DNA of 64,000 nt, taken from positions 1,249,061-1,313,060 of the forward strand of contig OZ038326.1 of the NCBI GenBank assembly GCA_964035795.1, in the 5' to 3' direction. The notes beneath the pieces are model-generated. The model was not told the DNA's origin, did no database searches, and worked only from the letters and a program-made list of their open reading frames with translations. The stretch comes from Pterobdella sp. o SKG-2022. Taxonomy: Eukaryota; Annelida; Clitellata; Hirudinida; Piscicolidae. Positions 22,978 through 35,036 of the stretch are shown here, piece after piece (positions within the stretch are counted from its first letter, which is position 1; each line of letters opens with the position of its first letter). The position numbers and the translations under genes are program-made.

Positions 22978-24473
22978 CTCAAGGCAGCAAGAAGCATGTG
23001 CAAGGAAGAAAATGGGCGGAAAAAATTTTGACACAAATTATTAAAAAAATATATGTCAAGATGAAGCTGTGAGAGGATTGATGGTGATTTGAATTTTTTA
23101 TATTTAAGCTTGAAATTTTGAGAAAAATTGATTCAGAACTTTAATTCAAACATAGCATTTATCTAATAAATTTTTTATATCCTTCAATTTACAGTCCCAC
23201 AAGAGTGATGATGTTGAGAAATGAGGGAGCACTGAGCTTTCCAATTCATTTCGGTGCTCAGATCTGAAGACATTGCTAGTTTTGTATTATATGTATTTTC
23301 ATTTACAAAAAGAGTAATTCATACTGATATGCATGCTTAGAAAAATTGTATTCAGTGAACGAGTTATTTAAAAGACAAATGATATTTTCAATTTTGCACA
23401 TAACTTCGTGTATAATCGGAGATTATGAAAATTTGAAAATTCATCCAATCTATAAAAGAAAACGCCATTTTTTCCTTTCATTGCGTTTGGTTTTGTATTT
23501 CAGAATTTTATCAAAAAAAGTTTTTTTCTACACTTTGAATAATTTATGATCCTCTATTTCGATAAACAGTTTAGAAAAATAGTTATAAATATTTTTCATA
23601 TAATTTAAACATAAAAATTTTAAATTTTTATAATTTACGAAGCACCTTCAACGGAAAGAATACATTACTTCGCATATTCATGACACCAATTTCCTCTCTG
23701 AACAGCACGATAAGAATCAATTTTGAACTTAAAAAAACATACGCTCAAATTTTTCTCAAAAGAAGCTGCTTCACAGATTCTAGGACTCTGTTTGAATGGA
23801 ACATTTTGGAGTGTTTTTTAAGGAGTTTACTCGGAATTTTAAATGTTCATTTGAGCGTGGTAATCTCTCAAATTTATTCGTCTGACTTACTTACTAAACC
23901 CTTCTATTTTTCGGCTTTGCTCCAGATTATTTTTCTCTTTCCGCATCAACTTTTATTGAATTTTTTAGTTTTATGAAGCAAAACCTATCGAAATGCGAAT
24001 TTTATTTTTTGAAATAAATAGTTTAACATTTTATCGTACTTTAGAAAGTTTTTTTGAAAAAAAAAATTTTCAAAACCATTTATCTTTACCTAAGCATTCA
24101 GCTCATTTTTTCTAGAATCCTAAACTTTTCAACTCTCAAAAAACATTTCAAATGGCTTGATTTTTATTCAAATTCTAGACCAAATCCCTTCCTGCAAGCA
24201 TATATATTCTAAAGAATCCACTTAATTTGCATGGCAGTACATATGCGTCAAACTTCATCAGTCTGAATATTTGCACCGTCCATCAATTATATTTCCATCA
24301 CTAAACTTGTACTGTTCCGATCTTAATCGACTAATTCCAAATATTTGTTTCAAACGTTGAATTTCAAGAAAGTTTTACATTCGAATAGGGTTTAAGAACA
24401 AAATCAATCAAGATCCAGCATTAAAGTTTGTAACTTTTGGAAAAGAAGTTTCACAAACTATTTCTTACCACAG

Positions 24474-24510
24474 CGTTTCTCTGCAATCGCTAAAAAGACC
24501 AGTCTCTCAA
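24474..24510 (+). CDS. Exon-like island, 37 bases
   Basis: Strong acceptor (TTTCTTACCACAG) and a CAA|GTAATT donor. Two frames are open, so the product cannot be decided. Confidence 0.18.
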
Positions 24511-25418
24511 GTAATTAAAGTTGCAATGAAAATGACTATGCACAAGCAAAAATCAATTTATCAAAATAATTTTCAATGGCTGGAAACTAACGTGGTCATA
24601 TTATTTAAAAACTATACTCGTTGGCGGTACATAGAGAAAATTTCTTTTATATATGATGAATATATTTTTAATTTTAAAATATATAAAATCTACAATTTCA
24701 ATTAAGTGTGTGGTTAATTAGAGGATTTTGTAGAAATTCAAACTTCAGTTTGATGTGTTACTCTGGCATCTCTTTTGGGCTTATAAGACTCTTCTAATTG
24801 TTTGTTTAATGGAGAGCCTCTTTATTTATTTCAAATTGAATACAAGTTTTTTTAAAGATTTTTAAAACACAAATAATTTCATGAAAATTTAAATTTTTTT
24901 TATATTCTTCATTGAAACCTTCTTTTGGCTGAAAAATGACAAAAAAATACAAAAGCATATATATTTTAATTTAGCATTAAACTCGCGAAATAGTGAAACC
25001 ATGGTATAAATAATGCAAACGACTTATGCGAGGCGAAGATATGAGACGTACATAGATGTAGTAAAAGAGCATAAAAAAAGCAGCCATGCAGACCGACAAG
25101 CCGTTTGACAAGCGAACGTAAACACAATTATAGACCATATGTTATCTTATGTTTTGGCCATCTTTAAATCGCGTAGCGAAAATTTGAAATTTGATAGCGA
25201 AGTGTCTTTTTGGGTGTCTTTTTGGTTGATTCCATTTGTGGGAATTTCGCGATGCGCACTATTTATCTAAGCAAGCGTAAATTAGATATTCAAATTTTGT
25301 AGGATGCTATCTACACTAAAAGAGTGAAAAAATGTAATTGCTCACTGAGCTCTAAATTAAATAGCATTAAATAAAGAAAAATGTGAAATGAAAGTAATAA
25401 AAAGAGCTTTGTATGTAC

Positions 25419-25470
25419 TGGGTGTGTCATTAAAGCAAATTGTGATGGTGGTAAGGGTGCAGATAGCAAT
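25419..25470 (-). CDS. Exon-like island, 52 bases
   Basis: Strong acceptor (TTTTTCTTAATTTCCAG) and a CCCA|GTACAT donor. It reads IAICTLTTITICFNDTP in phase 0. Family unknown. Confidence 0.22.
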
Positions 25471-27383
25471 CTGGAAATTAAGAAAAACTTGACGCATGGA
25501 TGGATGCATCTTATTTGGGTGAGTGGGTGGTGGTATGAGAGTTTGCTTTTTTTTCTTGATCGTATGATGAATTTTTCAAAAAATAAATTTTAATTATGTC
25601 ATTTTAATAAATAAAGTTTTAAATAAAATGAATTTTTGATAGTTACATAATATAGACTCTTCAAAGTTGTACATGATAACAGAATCACTAAAACTTCAGT
25701 GTTGGTCTTGAGGCAAGCATTTAAACTAAAAATTTTTTAAAATATTTATAATCATTCATTTAAATCAAAAAAAATTTTTCATGAAATTAAATCATGGAAT
25801 ATAAAGCATCTCCGAAATAATGCAACGATGTCAGACCTTGTTCGTCATCTTTGCAGATTGATGAAACAGGATGAAGGTTTAGAGGTTAAAATAAATAAAA
25901 TAGAAGTTTTGTTCATAAGATCAAGATATTTTAATTTATTTCATTTCACTTTTAGTTGCTTATTTCAACCAAGTAGTTGCCATTTTCTTCTTCCTATGGT
26001 ATTGCTTTCAAATTTCCACATTACAAATTTTTTGTTTAAACCAATAATTTTTCAATTTTTCAGATTTAAAAACAGTTTCCAAACTTTGAAAGCCTGAAAA
26101 GCCGAAAATAAAAACTGATAGTGATCAAATATAACAACTCACTTGGAAACCAAATGCCCAATAAGCAGTACCTCGCATCAAGGGCAAATAAAGACCGCAA
26201 ATGTTTTTTTGAACGCTAAACTTGTCAAATATTCATCGAGTTTACGGAACTAAAAAAATTTAATTACGCACTAGTTTTTTCATAAACATTAGGTAACTGT
26301 TTCTAAGCAGATAAGCGTTTTTCTGATACTAAAATAACGCTTCACTATGACTTTGAGTATATATGACGTTTCAGAGCCTATATATGCTGCATAGAACATG
26401 TGTGTGAAAAAATGTATGTGTATTTTGTAATGAAGATGTTTGTTTTGAGGCAATTGTATGCGGAGTGGTTTGTTTAAGGAAATTTGGTTACTTTTGCTAT
26501 GAAAATAACAAAAAAAATTAATAAATGAAATAAATCAGGAGTTTTATTATTTTTTTTTGAGATTTTGAACTCAAATTTGAAAGTTAAATTTTATTTTTTT
26601 TCCAGAATTTTTAAAAGGTTTCTAAACAAAACATTTTGAAATGGGGTTTCAACTAACTACGAATAATTTTGAAAAAAAAGGTTAAAAACTAAATAATTTT
26701 TAAAAACAATATTTTAAGAAAATTTCTTTTAAAAAGTTTTTGAAATATAATGTGTAAAATGTAATGTTTTTTTGACATTTAAATGATTTTCTTAGACAAA
26801 TATATCCCATTAGAAAGAAATAATTCATATGGAATACTACTTCAAAGATAATAAAAGATTCCTATTCTAATTCAAATAATTGAAATTTATCGAAATATAT
26901 TTATTAATAATATATGCCATAGCTGCTTGATGAAAAATTTTTCAAAAACTCGTAATTTTGTTATTTTCAATAAAAAAAACGAAAAAAAAGTTTAAGAACT
27001 CAAGAATGATGGAAAGACAAAACCTGCTACAAATAAGTTTGATAGTTTTGCCAATGTCAAACCTATTGTCAACAATTGTTAGAAGGAAAAGCCCATTCTC
27101 AAGAAAAAAATTTTGTTTTTGTAAAAACATTTTTCAATAATTCAAAATGAAACATTTTTAATTAAATTCAAAGAATTAATTTTTCAACAATTAAATTATT
27201 TTTTATTTTTAAATATTTATTGAATCTATACGCCATTCATCATGAGCACGAGTTATTCCCGTATCTACTTTCATTGTTTTATAAATATTTCAATTGACTC
27301 AATTTATTTGAAAACAACAAAGCTTTTCACGTCTAGATACAACAGCAAAAAATAATAAAAAAAAACAAAACAATCTTTATATA

Positions 27384-27482
27384 ATGAGTGATGTTGAAGG
27401 CTTTATACTTTTTGAAGCGATGGAGCTACGGCGTCTGCAGAGATCTCGTGTGCCAGAAGAGTGGCCACTATCAAATGCCTAA
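27384..27482 (+). CDS. 32-codon ORF of coding-like composition
   Basis: ATG to TAA, encoding MSDVEGFILFEAMELRRLQ, then RSRVPEEWPLSNA. The island is GC-richer than its flanks. The opposite strand is also open over most of it, so strand is uncertain. It could be a terminal exon. Confidence 0.25.
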   Translation: MSDVEGFILFEAMELRRLQRSRVPEEWPLSNA

Positions 27483-30400
27483 CAATCAAAAGTAGTATCT
27501 TTTTTATATATCAATGAAATAATTTAATGACACTGATAGTAAATGAGTCTTTCATAGCTGGAAGATGAAAGTTTCAAATGACACATTTTAAAGTTGTGTT
27601 TTTTTAGTTTCTAAACAAGTATCTGGAATAGTTCAAAGTTTGAACGCTTAATCGAAAGTTCTTGATAAAAGTTTTTTTTCAAATCCTACCTATAACTTTT
27701 GAGAGGTGTGTTATTGTGTGGGGGAGTTATCCTCTTCAATCATCTTTCCTATTTCCTCTCGATACCTGAGAATTAGTTCGTTTCTTGAAATGGCTTTATT
27801 TTGAGTTATAAGAAGAGTTCATTTGACAATATGCCAAACAAAAGATTCAACGACGAATGATCATTTTGCAAAAAATGCGAGAATTATTTGATTTTTGAAT
27901 CTAACTCGAGTTTTTAATTTATTCCAATCGGATGAACTTCCGAAAGACTTTATATCTTTAACACTGAGTTTTTTGAATAACCACAAAAGTTTCCTATTCA
28001 TAATTTGCCAATTTTATCTCAAAAAACAGGAAAAAATGAGAATTTGAAAAATATATTGAGAAATAAGAAAAAATAAATCTTTGTTGTATTTTGAATCAAA
28101 AATAATCATAAATAGCTGAAACTAATGGTCCGAGTAAAAGAAAGCGAGGTGTACATGGGGCAAACTTGAAAACATAATCAGAGATGGACCAGTTTTTGCA
28201 GTTGGTTTTCTAGATAGCAATAATATGAGATTAATAATTTGTTCAGTGAAAAAAAAAATTTTCCATCAATGAAAATTCAAAGAAGAAATATAAAGAATAT
28301 ATACCTTTTGATAATTGCTTTTTCATTAGTACTGATTTTTTGAGAATTTCTCAAAATTGACAAAACAATGAAATTCAATAACGCTTTTTAAATATGAAAT
28401 ACATTTTTAAAATGAACATAAAACTGTGACTTTGGAAAAAAATTTGAAAATGTATCTAAAATTTTCAAATCCAAACTAAAATGCAAAACGCCTATAACAC
28501 GAAAGACGAATCAGAAATTGACAACAACTAAAAGTACATTATGTCATCAATCAAGCGAATCTTCTGTGGACTGTGATTAAACTCTATTGGGAGTCCAGTG
28601 TTTCAGGTTTTTGTATTAATAACTTCCGATACAACCTGAGGTGCTAACATGAACCATCTTCTATTTTAAAGTTGCTTTTAATTAAATATGGTTTTGAGTT
28701 TTTATAATTATATTCAGTTATGTTTTTGTTATCGATATTTTTTTGTTTAATTGTTTTTTTAAAATAAATTAAATCAAAAAAGAGGTAAAAAAGGTACTTA
28801 AAATCGGTTTTTTGGGAAGTTTTGTGGCTGTTTTGAGGTTTTTTCTCGAAGTTTAATAATTTTGTAAAAATTATATTAAAAAATAAAAACACTTGTTTAA
28901 TAATTTCAATTTTTTTCGTGAATTAAATGTGTGAATGCAAAAGATTTAACTCGTAGAAAACTGCTTATGAAGCACTTGAAACGTTTTCCGAAAGAATTTT
29001 AAAAATTAATTTTTTAGTTTCACAAACGATTTATATAAAGTTATGAAGAATTTCAAATTTCGAAATTTTTCTTCATAGTAGAATCAATGAAGTTACATTC
29101 AATTTTTGAAAAAATGTAAACAAACCATGAGAAAAACATCAATAGGAGATTCTGTTACAAATTTTTAAGATCAATTCTGTGATAAAAACTTGAAACTGAA
29201 AGCTTTTGTTAACTTGTCATTGTGAAGCAGTTTTTGAAGTTTTTGAGAAGTGTTGAATGTTTTTTGAATGACAAAAGCTGCTATTAATATAAAATTTCAG
29301 TCGTGAAATGAAAGTTTTGCAAAATTTTCTATTCAAAAGTGAATCTAGTATAATACATACTGTCATTATTTATAAACTATTATTTACATTGTTTGGAAAC
29401 TTCTCATACAATTTTTTTATAATCTCGCTAACGGTTTATTTTATGTTCAGCCCGTGTTTTTAGACACAAGAGCAACTAATTTAACTTCTAATCTCCGCCA
29501 TTTTCGTAAAAGATTATTCTCCCTTTTACAATCTTTTGTGTGCCATATGACAATAATCACTTCGCGCTTAGGGAGTCTCACCCCTTCAAATGTCTTTTTA
29601 ATGCGAATTTGAATTACATATTGATGCCAACAGCCATAGTTATATTTCAGCCCATTTTTAAAACTTTTACGCCGACGAGAGTTTTCAACGAACGTGTCAA
29701 AACGGCAGTTAGTCTTTCAGTTAGATAGCGCAAAAATGGAAGACTTTTAATACTTTGTTCAATAATAAATGGCAAAATCAAACTTTAATCCGGCATTTTT
29801 GAGGCAAGAACACTCGCCACAAAATGACACGAGCAATTTATAATATTAAGCAGGTAAAAACTTTCAAAATTTCAAACTTTTGTTTTCAAGGTAATTTTGC
29901 GCAATTGTTAGATGCTCGTTTGAATATAAAATGAATTCAATCAGCCTTTAATTAGAAACGTGCAAAAAATCCAAATTTTTGTGTCATTTCAAACGCTTTG
30001 TGCGAATTATAGTCTCGTTACGTTATGTTCTATTGATTATTAAATTCTTTGGCCATTGGAATGTAGGGCGCATTCAATAGAAATACATTATACACAAAAA
30101 CAATTTCTTTGGTAACTTTGTTTTTCTACTTCCTTTTTACTGCGTTTTTATTGGAGCATAATTTTATACGCTCAAAAGCACTCACAAGAACACAAAAAAG
30201 GTAGTCTATTGGAGCTCATTGGCGATGTAAACAAGAGTCAAGAAAAACTAAATTAACAAAAATAACAAATAAAATTTAATAAAACACGCATAAAGATCAA
30301 TAAGAGAGAGAAATTCTTTTTGCACAAACCATGTACATTTAGTCGTACCAAGTGTTGCTCTTTCAAATTTGCCATATAAACTGGTCCGTCTGAATCAAGA

Positions 30401-33400
30401 CTCGTTGAATTAAAAAACCGAAGGGGTGAAATAAATTGTGAGGCATCTATTACCCAGTAGATTGATGTTTACTGTGGAAGTTTGGTATGGAAAGGATTGA
30501 TATTATTTTGCTGCAAAAACATAGAATTATTGTTCACAATGTGAATTCTCGATTAGGGAATGTAACAAATACATTTTTAAAAAATGATTTTAAAAAGTTC
30601 ATGAACTGGCTCTGGGCTAGTGTCAGCATGATGTATGCCAGCTGTTTTAACTTATCGTCAACCCTCAAATAGGTTTTATTTTTTCTGTTGCACCATTCGT
30701 TTTAATTATTTTGTATTTTTGTTTTTTTTGTTTTAAATTGAAAAATTTTTAAAGTGAAAAATGCATCTTTCAAATGTTGTTCTTGTCCATACACTAATAT
30801 TAACGGCACTTACTCCGCTACAAAGCCGTCTTACTTTTTAAATTATAAACCAAAAAACAATTAATAAAGAACAGTTTTAAGTTTAAAGAAAAAATTGAAA
30901 ATTTTTGTTCTCAAATGAATTTAGAATTTTTTGAATAATACAAAATTACTGATTAAATCTAACTTTACTTTGATCATTCGATTGGAAAATATTAGAATTA
31001 TTAAATTGGCATTTTTGTTTTATTTTAACAATGATACAAGGCCTGAAAAAAATGTTTTTTTTGAATCATTTTTACAACAAAATCTAATAAAATAGAAGTA
31101 AAAATTTGATGGTTACGTCAGAAAACTTGCATCAAACGGTGCTCCCTTGTTTGAAATTCCGGAAGAAATAAAATTTTGAACAACCATTCCATTGGTTCTT
31201 TCAAACATAACATTATAAATAATTCAGATTTAATTTAAAAACCTTCAAAATTATGAACTCTACATTGAAAAACATTGAATTCTCAACAGATCTTGAAACC
31301 TTGAATGAAATGTGCATTTGAGTGGTGCATTGGCGGGATGCAACTCGACATGCGTCAGATGAAAGAGACAACCTTGCAAATGACGTGCATGTCATGGGCC
31401 CGTCTGCGAGGTCGTAACGAATGTTTGCTTACCAAATGTCATATAGCTTTATTGTTTCCTATTATAATTATGGTGTTTATCAGGGTGTAGTTGGTTCGAA
31501 CTTTGAGATGAAATTATTATCAAGGGCCTGCGTGAAGAATGCCAAATAGATTAATGATGTAGGAAACCATTAATTGTCAAGATCAGTTCATATTTCCAAA
31601 ACATTAGAAAAGATCAGTCTTGCGCTCGATGTGAAATATGATTGGGCCTCAAGACGTTTGAGTCTATGTAATAATTCGTTTATATTTTGAATGCATGGTC
31701 GCATTATCGTAGTTTTTGCAAGATTTTCATAAATACATAACATTTCGTTGAACTTTGACATTTTCAAAAAATTTTTTTCCATATTTGTTTGTTTCTAATT
31801 TTAAGCTTTCCAAAAAAAAACCTGAATTTTTTTGATTTGCTGTTTAAATCATGTGAATATTTAATGGCAAAAAACTTTCCGAGTTGTCGATCTGTTATTT
31901 AAAACACAGTAAAGACATAAACATTCTTAACAAAGTTTTAAGTTTTTGCAAATGATGCCTCATAAAAACTAACAAAACTCAATCCTTGAATATGACCAAA
32001 CTTCAAGACTCACTAAATATAAAGTTAATTATTACTATAAAGACCACTCTAATCGCCATCCCAGAGGCGAAGTAAACATTTATTCTTCTCTAGTATCCAT
32101 ATATTTATTTTAAATGCGATTCCAGGTCTTTTCCTCGTTGACTTATCACAAACTGAAAATGATGCTCCCATACATACATTCAACTCGACAGTAACTTACT
32201 CCGTATAACACAATTTTCTTCTTATTTTGTGATTTGAACTTTCTTTTTATTCATATAATACTTGTTTAAAGGTTATTTTTGAAAATAATTTGAAATAATG
32301 AATGGCTTTTATCTGGTTTCTAGACTGAAATGATTTACATTTGGAATTATTATTTATAAAGCTTCGCATTGCTTTTTTGAGACTTGTGCAGATGAAGTTC
32401 AAGGTACTGAAATTCTCACTGCCTTACTAAATTTCCATTTTTGAAATAAAAACTTAATTTTTCCGATACTCTTTTTATATCAATTCAAATTTTATTCAAT
32501 TATTGAAATCTTGCATCTAGGGGTGCTTATGAAGATGAAAAATTATTAGCTGAGATTCTGAAAGCTTTTTATGAAGTAGAAGTTTCCAAGGCCCTGTTTA
32601 TACTTGTTTTGAACTTATTTCATCAGATTTCAGTTTTTTTCATAAAAATAATTTACATAAATTTCTTTGAAATCTTGATAATTTTTGAAGAACATTTTCA
32701 GGGACATCATTCTTTTAATTCTTTTTTATCTCCAATGGCAGCTTTCCGTGATGCTTTTCATCGTTTTTTTTTGGAAATATTTCATGTATTTTATTTTTTC
32801 ATATTCATATAATATTTTTTGTATTCAATAAAATAAATGAAACAGTTCAGAAATAATTTTGAAATATACTTTATGATGGAATATAATATTGTTTTTGGTG
32901 ATTTTTTAGATTAAAAAAATTGGAATTAAAACTGAATTTTTAAAATTTTTTAAATTCATTTTGATTTTTTATAAATATTTTACGAATTATCTGGTTTTGA
33001 ATTTTAAAACCAAGCAGTTGTAGTTGTAAAACAAGCTCTGATTTTAAATCATCGAAAACTATAGCTATAAATATTTCTATAAACTTCTTCATTATGAATT
33101 TGAAATAACAAAAAATTTAAAATAAAAGATTGGGTTTATAGAAAAGAATTGGTACTTTGTAAAACTTTTCTTTTGCAACTTCACAAGTGTAGCACCTAGC
33201 GAATCGTTTAGAATTATTCTCTTTTTAAGAACTTTTTTTGTTTTTTTATTGAAGACAACATACCTTGCATATAAAATTAGTTTGAAAGTCGAAAAAATAT
33301 ATAATTTTGTGAAATTTTCCATTGTTTTGAAGCTAATTAAACAAAATGACAAAAAAATTTAATATTTGAAAAATAATTCAATCATTACGAAACCAACTTT

Positions 33401-34495
33401 TTTGTTTCAATTTTTGAAAAAATTAATTTATAATCTTACTCAAAACTTGCACTCATACAAAAGTAAGTTATTACGATCGCTCGTAGATCTTCATAATGGT
33501 ATCGCTGAACATCGAATCTATCTTTTTATAAGTATACAAGCAGACAACTCTATGCAAAAAGGTACGCATTTACAATAAACTCACAGAAAATAACGAAGGA
33601 TTCTTAAAAGCGCAGAAAATACCATGGAAACGTGAAAGATCGCCTGTGAAAGTTATTGTAGTGACAACAAAATACAAAATATCTTTCAAAGTACAAACAC
33701 GCATATGTCGAGGTACGACTTGCAACAATGTTGAAACTTGTTGAGTTTCTTAGAATGAGTTTCAACAAAGTTCAATTTTGTTTTACTTCTCAATTTTGTG
33801 GTTTTCACGTTTTTGCTATATTTAAAAACAATTGTTTACGAGTAAAAAATAATGAATTTTTTTGAAAATAATTAAATTAGATTGTATAAATCCAATTAAA
33901 AACATATTGAAATTCAATATTTAAAATAGCATTAAACTTTAAAATGCAGTGTAAACGTATTTAAAATGACCAAACAGCTCAGGAACGTGTGAACCAACGC
34001 CACAAACTTCGTAAAAATATACTCCAAAAATGTGTGTACGAATATAAAACCGATATTTTTTAACAGTAATCTGAATGTTTATATTATCACTTTTCTCAGT
34101 TTTGAGGTTGAAATTCTTTTCAAATAATATTAACAATAGCTTAGTATTACTACTTTTAAGTTTAAACAGTTACCTTTTTTTCACAAACCTTTTTTGCATG
34201 AAACTTGTAAATCAGTATAATTTTCTTAAGTACCGATGTTACTATTGTAACAGTTCTGATCACATTTTATAAAATGATTGAGTAATACAAACCAACAACC
34301 CAAACAAGTACAAGGAGTACTGAAACTTGATATGAAATAAATTTTGACGTTTTGAAAACATTATTGGTTTTTACTTTGTTTTCAAAGCTTCCAGTTGCTT
34401 TTGCAAATTTCATAATTCAGGCGCGATTGAAAGTTTTTTTTTAATATTTCTGCCATTTTAAAACTTCTATTTAAAAGCAACCATCTTTGCCTCTC

Positions 34496-35036
34496 TCATA
34501 TATTTTCTACATGCCTGCAGTAATCTTTATTAGCAGTGAAATAATGCATGAGTGAAATCGAAGAAAGGTCGTCGTCAAGTGGAAATGACGATAAATAGTG
34601 AGAGCTGCTTTCCCTTTGAGTGAAGCGCTTATCAAAGTCGTGGTTAGCGATGTTGTAAACCCTCACAACATTGGTAGACTTGGCCATGTTAGCGGGGTAT
34701 TGTCTCGGTTGGATGGTTGTAGGGTTGACAAGATTGATGAAGCAGTAACCGTGTATGTATGTTTGTTGATAGCTGTGAAGATGGTGCTTCATCTTGAACT
34801 GCTCCAATTGTATACTTTCATTGGTCATTTGGTGTTCCGAAGTCGCTTGAGTGAGACGTTTTGTCTTGAATCGACGGCGGGTTTTGTTTTGAAAGTGAGA
34901 AGGGTTTTGAATTTTGGAATGAAATGTTTTGTTTTTATCTAACATGTCAGCCATCCAGACTAATCCACATTGACACATAATGGGGTTGGAAGAGAGGTCC
35001 AAGCTTTTCAAGCGGAGTCGTCTCAATCCAATTTTT
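34496..35036 (-). CDS. LRR gene exon 6 (last repeat, LRRCT-like end, stop)
   Basis: 541 bases to a TGA, acceptor TTGAAACAG. After the split codon it reads KIGLRRLRLKSLDLSSNP then IMCQCGLVW, the usual repeat-to-LRRCT transition. The remaining two cysteines (HGYC and DYC) are much farther away than in a typical LRRCT, which is about 50 residues long, so the C-terminal cap is expanded or atypical. No membrane anchor follows. Confidence 0.85.

Larger units (their letters stand above)
17709..34495. other. Long AT-rich stretch without a firmly supported gene
   Basis: About 17 kb of AT-rich DNA between the two large genes. It contains scattered exon-sized islands with AG/GT borders (around 19.5, 22.9, 24.5 and 25.4 kb) and a 32-codon ORF at 27.4 kb, listed separately with low confidence. 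No transposon ORF, RNA gene or long repeat is seen. Confidence 0.5.

Noticed and set aside
31300..31490. 61-residue ORF starting MKCAFEWCIGG
   Set aside because: Mildly GC-rich but open on both strands, with no splice context or domain.
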